A DNA stretch of 64,000 nucleotides from Flagellimonas allohymeniacidonis (GTDB taxonomy: Bacteria; Bacteroidota; Bacteroidia; Flavobacteriales; Flavobacteriaceae), in the NCBI RefSeq assembly GCF_004296335.1, contig NZ_SGIU01000002.1:943882-1007881 (forward strand). The letters are read 5' to 3'. Of this stretch, positions 15,696 to 24,465 are shown piece after piece. Made by a program: the position numbers and the translations under genes. Positions within the stretch are counted from its first letter, which is position 1. Each line of letters opens with the position of its first letter. Under the pieces are notes generated by a model that worked only from the letters and a program-made list of their open reading frames with translations, did no database searches and was not told where the DNA came from.

Positions 15696-16889
15696 TCAAT
15701 CACTTAAATACCCCAGCATTTGCCTAGCTAGATTTGACCTATCGAAATCCGAGGTCATTTCATTAAACCTTTCTTTTTTAATTTCAGAATTGAGGGCCAT
15801 ATTAAGTTTTTCCTTGAAATCAATCATGTTTTCTGGTTCAAAGCAAAATCCTACGGCATACTTTTGAATAAGTTCTTTTGATTCTCCCTCAACACCCAAT
15901 AAGATAGGTTTGTGCATCCCGGCAAGTTCAAAAATCTTTGAAGGCAAAACGGACTTAAAAGTATTGGACTTCCTTAAGTTGACCAAGGCAACATCCAATA
16001 TAGAGATATACTGTTTTACTCTTTCTTTTTCAACAGGTGGCAGCATGGTCACATTGGTCAAGGCCAGTTTTTTGCATAGGGCAAGCAAATTTGCTTTTTC
16101 AGCCCCAGTTCCTATCAAAAGAAAATGCAACCTATCATCTTTTATTTCTGCAGCACATTCTAAAATAAAATCCAATTTGTGCGCCATTCCGTGTGTGCCA
16201 ATGTAGCCTATAATACGTTTATTCTGAAGCCCTAATTCCTTTAAAATTGCCTGGTTCTTTGGCATGGGTTTAAACACTTCAGAATTAACTCCATTTTTGA
16301 CTACTTCTATTTTGCTTGCTGATATTTCCTTTTCTTTCACCAATTGCTCTTTAAAAGAGTCTGTAACAGTGATTATTTTCCATGCACTTTTGTACATACG
16401 CAGTTCAAGAAATTCGAAAAAGCGGATAACCGCGTTTCTCTCCATAGCTCCAACAGCTCTAATGGATTCGGGCCAAATATCTCGCACTTCCATCACCCAG
16501 GGTTTGCGCTTCCAAAAAGATAACCAACGTCCGGATACCGCTGTAAAAAATTGAGGAGAGGTGGCAACAATTAAATCAGTTTTAACGAAAAGGCCTGCCC
16601 AAAACGACATTGCCATAAAGCTTAAAAAATCAATAATTCGCCTTAGGAACCCTTTGTTGGCTGCTATATAGGTCCAAACCCTGATAATCTTTATGCCATC
16701 AATTATTTCGGTTTGGCGCCACTTGTTCCTATAACCCATAAACACTTTGCCTTCCGGAAAATTGGGCGCACAGGTGATTACAGTGACATCAGCACCTTGT
16801 TTTACCCACTGCTTACAATGTTCAAAAGTACGTGTTGCCGGGGCATTAAATTCTGGCGGAAAATTATCTGTCAAGAATAATAGCCTCAT
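15696..16889 (-). CDS. Glycosyltransferase family 4, WbuB-like
   Basis: A 397-residue GT-B transferase of family GT4. The N-terminal LTDNFPPEFNAPATRTFEH is the WbuB-like signature; the C-terminal domain has IGYIGTHGMAHKLD and the donor-binding region KIFELAGMHKPIL. WbuB-type enzymes usually add an N-acetylated 6-deoxy sugar to a lipid-linked HexNAc, so this may add the second sugar after the WecA-like enzyme. The ATG overlaps the upstream heparinase-family stop by 4 bases (16886-16889). Confidence 0.88.
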   Translation of the reverse strand: MRLLFLTDNFPPEFNAPATRTFEHCKQWVKQGADVTVITCAPNFPEGKVFMGYRNKWRQTEIIDGIKIIRVWTYIAANKGFLRRIIDFLSFMAMSFWAGLFVKTDLIVATSPQFFTAVSGRWLSFWKRKPWVMEVRDIWPESIRAVGAMERNAVIRFFEFLELRMYKSAWKIITVTDSFKEQLVKEKEISASKIEVVKNGVNSEVFKPMPKNQAILKELGLQNKRIIGYIGTHGMAHKLDFILECAAEIKDDRLHFLLIGTGAEKANLLALCKKLALTNVTMLPPVEKERVKQYISILDVALVNLRKSNTFKSVLPSKIFELAGMHKPILLGVEGESKELIQKYAVGFCFEPENMIDFKEKLNMALNSEIKKERFNEMTSDFDRSNLARQMLGYLSD

Positions 16890-18457
16890 ACCTCTATCTG
16901 GGCATTAAGGTTTCTTTGAAAAGATACTATTATTTTAAGTGACTTTTCTCTTAGGTTAAACCCTTTACAGAAATTGTATTTGCCTATTTCTATTCCTATG
17001 GCTCCGTCGAATTTTATGGTGATATTTTCATTGCACAATTCTACGAGATTTTGATTCAAATCGATTTTCTTAACCGAAGGATGAAAGTGGAAAAACGCAC
17101 TTTGTTTTTGCATAGTGTTCTTGTTCAGCTCGTCATTAATTATGACTCGTGAAGGTTCAAACGTAAAGCTCCTTGTGTGTTCAATGCCAAGATTGCTATA
17201 TCCATTATGTGTCGCCTTTACGTAATCTGGTCCTTCTTCCAAAGAAACGATTCTCGCTCGTTTTGCAACTCGAAATCCACCCCACACCTGGGTTTGGTCT
17301 TGATTACCTACTTGAACCGTGTTGTGAGACACCGTTCCTCTTTCTTGTCTACGTAATCTGTTTTTCTCGTAAGTAGAGATGCCAGTATCGACGATTACAG
17401 GTCTGCCAGAGACATACATTTCAAAGTTGAAAGTGTCCGAATGGGCATGCCCCGGTTGATAGTCCGGACCTACATTCCCAACGTCTAAGAAAAATTCATA
17501 CTTAGAACGAAAAAACTTTCTATAGCCGGAGTCCGTAAGTTGTCCTTTCGTCCAATTCAATTTGAGTTTTTCGGCATAATCGAATATTTGTCTTGATGTT
17601 GGGGCAATTCCATATGCACTGTCATTAACCATTGGAATATTTCCATTGGAGAAGGTCGTCTCTTCAAGCCAAGAGAGCATTTTAGATGCTTTTTGCCTTA
17701 AAAAAAGTTCTATCCCATCTTCTTTCCATTTGTTATGATGAGAAAGATTAATACACTCCATCAGTCGGTACAAAACAATCTGATGATACATTGGAGAAAG
17801 TTCAAAATGGGCCCCATCCTTTAAAATTTGTTCATTGAGCTCCTCCTTCAGTATTTTAATGGCCTTTTTGTACAATACCTCATCTTTAAAAAAATAGGCT
17901 CCAAAGAAAAGAGAAAAACCATTTTCCAAAAGATGATTTCCTAAAAGATGGTATTCCAGGTTGTGAAAAAGTATTTGGTAATGACCGAATAGCGCTTTGT
18001 TGATGTCATAATCAACTATAGAATGCTTTGACAGGAATTTAATCCAATTGATTCCTCGAAGTGAAATTGGGTATGGCTCTTTACCGTCTTTTAAGCTATC
18101 ATTTTCAGCAATAAATTTCTGGATTAGAAATAAGCCATCATTCAATGAGATTTCTTCTTGATTCAAATAATCAAAATAATTCAGGTTATACGTCCATAAT
18201 TTTCCATAGTCATTTAAGTTCCAGTCAAATTTTTCGCTAAATGAATGCCGAATATTAAGAAATTCAAATGTATTTGTGCTCAATAAGCTGTTTTCGCTCA
18301 ACACAAAATCCTCCCAAATTATTGATTGGAAAGGTTCATTCAAATCCCTTGCTGAATTATAATTGCCAATTTTTAAAACAGCTTTTAAACGATAATAGCA
18401 TTGGTAATAGACCTGTTTTAGTTTAAAATAACGAACTGTTTGTAGAAATTTAATCAT
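16886..18457 (-). CDS. Heparinase II/III family protein without signal peptide
   Basis: A 523-residue protein with an N-terminal helical domain (YPISLRGINWIKFL, then NHLLENGFSLFFGA) and a C-terminal heparinase II/III domain (PGHAHSDTFNFEMY, then VDTGISTY and ERGTVSHNTV). The family cleaves or modifies uronic-acid polysaccharides by beta-elimination. Secreted lyases have signal peptides, but this one starts MIKFLQTVRYFKLKQVYY and has none, which fits the cytoplasmic relatives found inside polysaccharide biosynthesis loci. It is translationally coupled to a GT4 transferase. I start at the ATG at 18457; TTG at 18460 is one codon earlier. Its exact reaction is unknown. Confidence 0.85.
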   Translation of the reverse strand: MIKFLQTVRYFKLKQVYYQCYYRLKAVLKIGNYNSARDLNEPFQSIIWEDFVLSENSLLSTNTFEFLNIRHSFSEKFDWNLNDYGKLWTYNLNYFDYLNQEEISLNDGLFLIQKFIAENDSLKDGKEPYPISLRGINWIKFLSKHSIVDYDINKALFGHYQILFHNLEYHLLGNHLLENGFSLFFGAYFFKDEVLYKKAIKILKEELNEQILKDGAHFELSPMYHQIVLYRLMECINLSHHNKWKEDGIELFLRQKASKMLSWLEETTFSNGNIPMVNDSAYGIAPTSRQIFDYAEKLKLNWTKGQLTDSGYRKFFRSKYEFFLDVGNVGPDYQPGHAHSDTFNFEMYVSGRPVIVDTGISTYEKNRLRRQERGTVSHNTVQVGNQDQTQVWGGFRVAKRARIVSLEEGPDYVKATHNGYSNLGIEHTRSFTFEPSRVIINDELNKNTMQKQSAFFHFHPSVKKIDLNQNLVELCNENITIKFDGAIGIEIGKYNFCKGFNLREKSLKIIVSFQRNLNAQIEV

Positions 18458-18683
18458 CAAAAACCATTCAAAGTGGGAGTTTAGTTTATATTAAAAAAAT
18501 TAGCGAAAGCATAGCGCTCTTCAAATTCTGTCGATAGACATAAAAACAAAAGCAGCTGAAAATTCCCTTTATCTATGCTCAAATTATTTTCGTTTCACAA
18601 AATATATGGCCAAGTTTTTATTGTGATATGTTTTTTGCCAGAATACCATCATAGATGCGAATTTAATCCAAATGGACGCCAAA

Positions 18684-19760
18684 TTATGCTACTTGGTCAT
18701 TGTTTTGTTTTGCCTTTAAAAATTGTAGTGCCCTCATAAAACCTTGAAACATTTTTAAGGGTGATGCTTCCTCCAGTATGGTCTTCGTTGCCTGTGAAGA
18801 GAGGAGGGCCAATTCTTCAGGGTTATTCAAAATTTCAACAATTTTTTCCTTTAGCTTTATTTCGTCTTCAGCAATATATCCGTTTTTTCCATTTTTCAAA
18901 TAGACAATTTCCGGGCTATGATGAACATTCATAGTCAATACTGGAAGACCCCAATACATCGCTTGGTTAATGCCCAGGCCATTGGTTCCTGGAATACAAA
19001 ACACATCCGAGCATTTAAAAATTTCATTGATTTTCAATTTGTCATATATGGGACCAAGGTAAATTACATTGGTCATTCTTTCAATTGTCTCTTCAATTGC
19101 TTTAGGCATGTTTGACCCTACAATTATCAAGCCAGTATCCATGTCTTTAATGTCCCTGAAAATATTAATAATTACATCTAACCTCTTTCTCTTTTGTATT
19201 CTTCCAACGAACAAAACTATTTTTGTAAACTTAAAACTATGTTTTTTTCTTAACTCTTCTTTGCTGTCGGTTATTTTTGGAAAATCAAAAAAGTTAATGG
19301 TATTGTTGGCTACAAAAGTTTTTTGGCGATTTCTTTTAGAAACATACTTTAATTCATTTTTTGAGTACAAAAGGATGCTATCCGCCGAAAATCTGAGGTA
19401 CGCATAAATCATGCGTTTTAATTTGTTATTTGGATTTTGCATACTGACTCCATGGCTCCAATAGACTATTTTTATCCCTCTATTTTTGAGCCATAACCAA
19501 TAACTCCACGATGCCAGATTGTATGGATTCCAATGAAATATTACGGTATCTGGTCTAAGTTCCAGTGTTGTCCTTTTCAGTTGGGAATATCTAAATTCTC
19601 CATGAGAGTAATTAAATTGAATTTGGGTGTCCTCCAATTTCTTGTCCGAGAACACATGAAGCTCTATTTGGTTGCTTCGAAAATATGTATGGAACAAATT
19701 GTATAAGGATACCCTGTAATGAAGCATCAATTCTGAAACCAATAGTACCCTTTTTGTCAT
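18684..19760 (-). CDS. Glycosyltransferase family 4
   Basis: A 358-residue GT-B enzyme. The N-terminal half is divergent (MTKRVLLVSELMLHYRVSLY) but the C-terminal half is typical of GT4: FVGRIQKRKRLDVI, then IYLGPI and CIPGTNGLGINQAMYWGLPV with the donor-binding acidic region HHSPEI. It stands alone between gaps of 226 and 200 bases on the minus strand. It probably adds one sugar of the repeat unit; donor and acceptor are not predictable here. Confidence 0.85.
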   Translation of the reverse strand: MTKRVLLVSELMLHYRVSLYNLFHTYFRSNQIELHVFSDKKLEDTQIQFNYSHGEFRYSQLKRTTLELRPDTVIFHWNPYNLASWSYWLWLKNRGIKIVYWSHGVSMQNPNNKLKRMIYAYLRFSADSILLYSKNELKYVSKRNRQKTFVANNTINFFDFPKITDSKEELRKKHSFKFTKIVLFVGRIQKRKRLDVIINIFRDIKDMDTGLIIVGSNMPKAIEETIERMTNVIYLGPIYDKLKINEIFKCSDVFCIPGTNGLGINQAMYWGLPVLTMNVHHSPEIVYLKNGKNGYIAEDEIKLKEKIVEILNNPEELALLSSQATKTILEEASPLKMFQGFMRALQFLKAKQNNDQVA

Positions 19761-19960
19761 AATGTATTCATATAAAAAGCTAAGTTTTTCAGTTGTAATT
19801 TAGATGCCGGTCAAAAACTTCAATATTATCTGTAGAAGATTTTAAGCGTTCTGTTGACATTCTTGCCCCAATACAGCTTATGATGTCGAGGTTACCGATC
19901 TCAAACCAGGCTGTTCATAGAATCAGAATTAAAAACATTTTGAAATAAGAACAAAGAAAG

Positions 19961-21217
19961 TTATTCATTTACTAATTCAGATTTGACAAAGATTCCAATA
20001 AAAAAAAGGCTGGTGAACATTCCCATCTGCCTACTCAACAAGGGTTCCACCAAACAAAGAATTGAGATCGTCCCTATTAAAATACCCATTGCCAAATTTT
20101 TCTCTTTAATTGAAAAAAATAGGGGCGTAATAAGAGCCATAGTCAAAAGCAGAAAGCCTATCAAGCCTGTGCCAACAAGTGCTTTTAAGAATTCATTGTG
20201 TGGGTCGTACGAGGGTTGTTCAAGTTTATCCGCGTAGTTGAGGTGCTCCATCTTTTGTTTCATTACAGTCCGAACATCCCCGAACCCATGTCCAATAATT
20301 GGGGCCTCCTTAATCAAAGCAATAGCGGTGTTGGTGTAATTTATCCTCTCAATAAAACTTCCATTGGTGTTCTCAGAAATATTGGATATCTCGTTTATCA
20401 TTCTGTTAAATCTTGGGCTTGAAACATGAAACCCCAGTAGTAGAACAGACCCAAATACTATTGAAGCCCAGAACTTCACTTTAACGGGCTTTTTTCGAAC
20501 TTCGACAAGAAAAATAGTGACAAGCAGAATCACCAGAATAATCACTGTGATTTTGGCCTGCAGTAAAAATATTACAAATGAAATTAGCCCAAGGGCGAGA
20601 TATTTTATATGTGTGCCGAAGTATGATTTTTTGGAAAAGAACAATACCAAGATGCAGATAATGAGCGAAAAGCAAAAATATGTTCTGTGGATATCCAAAA
20701 AAATAAAATTATTCCTTCCATGGAATATTAAATATGAAGCTGTTTCGCTATTTACCCCTTCTTGAAGGGTTCTTTCAATGAAATGCATTTTTTCGGTAAT
20801 AAAGAAAATGACAAGATGTACAAATCCTGCTAGGCACAATATAATGTTACTCACAATGTAAGCCTTGACAGGCTTTATAAATTCAATCCTGTTTGTAAGA
20901 ACAAAAAGGGCCGGGGCGACGATATAGAAGGCCCTTCGTCCCAATTTGTCCACACCAAAAGAAACTTCCGTAGTCCAAATCAAGGAAATAGCTTGCCATA
21001 CAAACAATAGAACAAAGCCAATAAAATAAGGGATAAAAAGTTTAAGGTTTTGTAATATTGTCTCTTTTTGAATTCGAAGCAAGGCAATACCAAGCAATGC
21101 TGCCAAAAGTAAGGGCAGAAGTTTAAGATTTAGGGGTAATAATGCTGCAAATGCCAACATTAAAATGTCATTCAGGTGCACCAATATTCTCTTGTGCTGA
21201 AGTCTTTCCGATTTCAC
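19961..21217 (-). CDS. O-antigen ligase/polymerase-family membrane protein (Wzy_C type)
   Basis: A 418-residue protein with about eleven transmembrane helices and a periplasmic loop that ends in SYDPHNEFLKALVGTGLIG, the Wzy_C (PF04932) motif of O-antigen polymerases and ligases. The start is GTG at 21217. A second polymerase-like membrane protein is present at 25630, so the split of roles between ligation and polymerisation cannot be told from sequence alone. Upstream lies the 370-base gap shared with the divergent lyase gene. Confidence 0.82.
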   Translation of the reverse strand: MKSERLQHKRILVHLNDILMLAFAALLPLNLKLLPLLLAALLGIALLRIQKETILQNLKLFIPYFIGFVLLFVWQAISLIWTTEVSFGVDKLGRRAFYIVAPALFVLTNRIEFIKPVKAYIVSNIILCLAGFVHLVIFFITEKMHFIERTLQEGVNSETASYLIFHGRNNFIFLDIHRTYFCFSLIICILVLFFSKKSYFGTHIKYLALGLISFVIFLLQAKITVIILVILLVTIFLVEVRKKPVKVKFWASIVFGSVLLLGFHVSSPRFNRMINEISNISENTNGSFIERINYTNTAIALIKEAPIIGHGFGDVRTVMKQKMEHLNYADKLEQPSYDPHNEFLKALVGTGLIGFLLLTMALITPLFFSIKEKNLAMGILIGTISILCLVEPLLSRQMGMFTSLFFIGIFVKSELVNE

Positions 21218-21587
21218 AAGGCTAATTTCTAAATTCCATTTTACTTGTCGAGACTCCTAAAGGATATTGCGCTCGTTTTTTCTTTAACCCAGAATATAAA
21301 ATGTGTTGAGCATCTTCAACCCAATTATTTGTAATGCATGGCTTCATTTGATTTTTAGCTTAGTGTTTCTTAACTAATTTGTGCTAAAAGTAGTATAAGT
21401 TTGGTATAAAGGCCAATCGTTAAATTGAACGATATTCTTAAAACTTAGTATTAGAGTGCCTTCTTCTGCTAATTAAACTAATGGGAAATTATACATCCCA
21501 GAGTCTAGTAGCCCAAGTAGGTATTATATTACCTATTTGTCATAAAACATATCTTTGTCGAATACCATAAACTATTTAATTCAGAAT
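21218..21587. other. Divergent intergenic region of the lyase and O-antigen polymerase genes
   Basis: An AT-rich region of about 370 bases between the GTG of the polymerase (minus) and the proposed TTG of the alginate-lyase gene (plus). Apart from the -7 element at 21550-21557, no hairpin, repeat or gene remnant was recognised. Confidence 0.5.
21550..21557 (+). promoter_or_regulatory. Predicted -7 element of the alginate-lyase-family gene
   Basis: TATCTTTG matches TAnnTTTG exactly. It covers the longest possible TTG start (21555-21557), which argues that translation begins further down, at TTG 21588. No -33 TTTG is at the usual distance. Confidence 0.45.
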
Positions 21588-22856
21588 TTGGTTTCAAATA
21601 CTCGTCTCTTTAAAGTTATCCTTGCCTTAACTGCGTTTCTATTTTTCAATAGTTCTGGATGCCCAGAAAAAAACGACGTAGAATTAAGCCGCGAGATTTC
21701 CACCCCGATAAGACAATATCTGAACCTGTTAGACCTTAATAAACTAAACAACCTAAAAAAAGAAGTGCGAACTGGAAATCATAAAGCCTTATATGCAAAG
21801 TTCTTGCGGTCAGCAAACAAATTATTGGCTGAAGGCCCATTTTCAGTCACTCAAAAGACCCAAATTCCACCCAGTGGAGACAAGCATGATTACATTTCTA
21901 TCGGACCATATTGGTGGCCAGACCCAGAAAAATCCAATGGTTTACCATGGATAAATAAGGATGGACAGATAAATCCCATTACTCAAGGAGGAAATACAGA
22001 TAATGTCCGTAAAAGCACATTCTTCCAGAACGTATACGTTCTATCATTGGCGTATTTTTTTTCTGAGAAAAAAAAATATGCAAAGAAAGCTGAAGAGCTT
22101 TTGAGAGTGTGGTTTGTAGATTCTGAAACCAAGATGAATCCGAACCTTAATTTCGCACAGGGAGTACCGGGAAGAATCCCGGGGAGAAGCTCTGGAATTA
22201 TTGAGTTTTCCGGGATACGACTAGTAATAACTTCCATTGAAATACTTGATTCCCAAAGTGCCATTAACAAAGAAATAATTGACGAACTAAAAATTTGGTT
22301 TGCCGACTATCTACATTGGCTTCAAACTAGTGAAGGTGGAATAGAAGCTAAAAAGGCACAGAACAATCATGGAACCTGGTATGATGTCCAAGAAATCACG
22401 TTGCTATTGTACTTGGAAAGGTTTGAAGAAGCAAGATTATCCTTGGAGATGGTCAAAACAAATCGCATTGCAACACAAATTGGGCCTGACGGTGCCCAAC
22501 CCAAAGAATTGATCAGGACCAAAGCTCTGCATTATTCTACATTTAATCTACATGCTTTTACCCTACTGGCCCATTTAGCCGAAAAAAACGACATGGATCT
22601 GTGGAACTATCAAGCGGAGAATGGGGCAAGCGTTCAAAAGGCTTATGCTTTCTTAATACCTTACGTTACTGAACAAAAGGAATGGGATTATCAGCAAATA
22701 ACGAATATAAAAGCTGCCAAGCGCAAGTTGTTGCTCTTGTTTGGAGAAGCCTCAAGCGCTTTTAAGAATACGGAGTTTTGCGAAATAGCCCTATCAAGAA
22801 ATTCTCAGAAAGATCGGTTTCTTGATTTGGTTACCTCTAAATGCTCTGTCCTATAA
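21588..22856 (+). CDS. Alginate-lyase-family lipoprotein (PF05426 type)
   Basis: A 422-residue protein with an alginate_lyase-type alpha/alpha toroid. Conserved segments are GPYWWPDP, PGRIPGRSSGIIE, the NNHGTWYDVQ catalytic-type motif and PDGAQPKE. Members cleave glucuronan, alginate or related uronate polymers. With the start at TTG 21588 (MVSNTRLFKVILAL) it has a compact lipoprotein signal with Cys at about 25 (NSSGC), so it should be exported and lipid-anchored. A longer TTG start at 21555 lies inside a -7 element and is less likely. It is the only + strand gene in the polysaccharide locus and converges on a GH88/105 gene. Confidence 0.8.
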   Translation: MVSNTRLFKVILALTAFLFFNSSGCPEKNDVELSREISTPIRQYLNLLDLNKLNNLKKEVRTGNHKALYAKFLRSANKLLAEGPFSVTQKTQIPPSGDKHDYISIGPYWWPDPEKSNGLPWINKDGQINPITQGGNTDNVRKSTFFQNVYVLSLAYFFSEKKKYAKKAEELLRVWFVDSETKMNPNLNFAQGVPGRIPGRSSGIIEFSGIRLVITSIEILDSQSAINKEIIDELKIWFADYLHWLQTSEGGIEAKKAQNNHGTWYDVQEITLLLYLERFEEARLSLEMVKTNRIATQIGPDGAQPKELIRTKALHYSTFNLHAFTLLAHLAEKNDMDLWNYQAENGASVQKAYAFLIPYVTEQKEWDYQQITNIKAAKRKLLLLFGEASSAFKNTEFCEIALSRNSQKDRFLDLVTSKCSVL

Positions 22857-22923
22857 TTGTGCGGAGTAATCCAAGTACTGTTGCTTTTCAAGTAATTATT
22901 TTCAGCTCGCTAATAAAATTGTT

Positions 22924-22945
22924 ACCCAAAAACTCAGGGGTTTTA
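22924..22945. terminator. Weak hairpin between convergent lyase and GH88/105 genes
   Basis: ACCC (22924-22927) and GGGT (22938-22941) pair around a 10-base loop and are followed by TTTAT on the + strand. The stem is only 4 bp, so this is a weak candidate terminator for the lyase gene. Confidence 0.3.
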
Positions 22946-24061
22946 TTTGGAATATAATTCATAAACCTCCGCCCCAGCGCATAAAAACGCACCAGTACCA
23001 TAAACCTCAGTCTTGTCTGCCCAGGCATTCCCCGGAGCAGCCCCGATGGGTTGCACATAACCTAGCATGCCTTCCTCTGTTACATGCCCAACTAAGTTTG
23101 TCCACCCCTTTTTTATTGCTGGTTCAAAGGTTTGCCTATCCAATATTTCGTTGTTTACTCCCCATGTCAAGCCATAAACATAAAAAGACGAACCACTGGT
23201 CTCTGGAGTCGGGTAAAACTCTTGACCCAACAAGCTCATGGCCCAATGGCCCTTTGGTGTTTGAAGTTCCAACAGCCTATGTGCCATTTTCTGAAAAATG
23301 TTCAAGAAATATTTGTATTCTTTGGACTTAGAATCCAATTCATTCATAATGTGAACAAGGCCCGCAAAAACCCATCCGTTACCTCTTGACCAAAAAATTT
23401 TCGTTCCATTGTCTCTCTTAGACATATAGCTTTCATCGCGATAAAATAAACTTTCCTTGTCGTCGAATAGGAAATTTACAGTTGCGGTGTATTCATTCAT
23501 CAAAAAATCCAGATATTTCTGCTCGCTTGTAATGTTGTAGAGCTTTGCCCAAACTGGAGGAGACATAAATAAGGCATCACACCAATTCCAACGATCTTGG
23601 TGATATGGAGTTCTCCATTTCAAAGAAGTCATTGCCGGATGAAACAAAATAAAATCGAATTGTTTAACCGTTGGTTTTATCATTTTATTTAAACCATACT
23701 TCCGATAAAGCTCAAGATATAACTGTGCCACGGCGTGGTCATCCGCGTGGTACATGCGTTTGTGTAGTTTCCATTTGTTACGTTCCCCAACGTCCTTAAG
23801 CCATTCAAAATACTTGTTTTCATCAGCAATTTTTGCCCATTTTAAGAGACCTATATATAAAGCACTATTGGGCCAAGCCAATGGATGATGATTCTTTAAC
23901 CCCTTACTGTTCACATCTTGAAAATGTTGAATTTGCCAATTAGCAACTTTTTCCATTATCTCTTTTACTTCCATCGGCTTTATTTCCTGGGCTTTCAGCA
24001 TACCGAACCCTGACAATAAAAGCAGAATGGAACAAACACTTAAGGGCCTTATTATTTTCAT
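22943..24061 (-). CDS. GH88/GH105 family unsaturated uronyl hydrolase, secreted
   Basis: A 372-residue (alpha/alpha)6-barrel enzyme of the GH88/GH105 (PF07470) family, which removes the unsaturated uronic acid left at the end of oligosaccharides by polysaccharide lyases. Key segments are HADDHAVAQLYLELY, WNWCDALFMSPPVW with the catalytic-type Asp, WSRGNGWVFAG and the final TEVYGTGAFLCAG. I start at ATG 24061, which gives a clean signal peptide (MKIIRPLSVCSILLLL... LKA-Q). The longer start at 24100 lies inside a -7 element. It is convergent with the alginate-lyase-family gene, its natural partner. Confidence 0.88.
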   Translation of the reverse strand: MKIIRPLSVCSILLLLSGFGMLKAQEIKPMEVKEIMEKVANWQIQHFQDVNSKGLKNHHPLAWPNSALYIGLLKWAKIADENKYFEWLKDVGERNKWKLHKRMYHADDHAVAQLYLELYRKYGLNKMIKPTVKQFDFILFHPAMTSLKWRTPYHQDRWNWCDALFMSPPVWAKLYNITSEQKYLDFLMNEYTATVNFLFDDKESLFYRDESYMSKRDNGTKIFWSRGNGWVFAGLVHIMNELDSKSKEYKYFLNIFQKMAHRLLELQTPKGHWAMSLLGQEFYPTPETSGSSFYVYGLTWGVNNEILDRQTFEPAIKKGWTNLVGHVTEEGMLGYVQPIGAAPGNAWADKTEVYGTGAFLCAGAEVYELYSK

Positions 24062-24465
24062 GCCTAAAATTCTTGGAAAAACTCTCATAGCCATTTTCAA
24101 ACTTAATTTAAAAATAGCAAAATGTGATTAGACAAATAATTATTCAGGCTATTGCCGTTGCCCATGTGGTTTTGATTCATGGATTGAACACCTAATGTTA
24201 GGCAGTTATGGAAAATTCAAGTCTTTGAGCTATCCTAATATTGATGCTGTTCTGCTTCCAATTGCTAGGACAGCCTTATTCCGACATTCATTGAAAAAAT
24301 CAACCTCAAGTAATTCCCATTTATACAATAGTGGAACATGTCCACATAATACCAGCCCGGTTTTTGTTTTGGTTTTTTATTTCTTTCAGCACTACAAAAG
24401 CAAAGGAGGAATTTGCAAGAAATGATAATTTGATTTTGCAGAAAACTCGGACAGGGAAAGGTGCC
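24062..24465. other. Intergenic region between GH88/105 and glycosyltransferase genes
   Basis: About 400 bases, AT-rich. It contains the -7 element of the GH88/105 gene at 24098-24105. The short open frames on both strands look like chance. The minus strand stays open for some distance after the glycosyltransferase stop at 24466, but its translation resembles no family I know. No hairpin or repeat stands out. Confidence 0.5.
24098..24105 (-). promoter_or_regulatory. Predicted -7 element of the GH88/105 gene
   Basis: On the minus strand this reads TAAGTTTG, an exact TAnnTTTG. It leaves about 30 bases of leader before the preferred ATG at 24061. Confidence 0.4.

Noticed and set aside
24195..24425. 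76-residue + strand frame in the gap after the GH88/105 gene
   Set aside because: Composition of a chance frame, no family pattern and no ribosome binding site.
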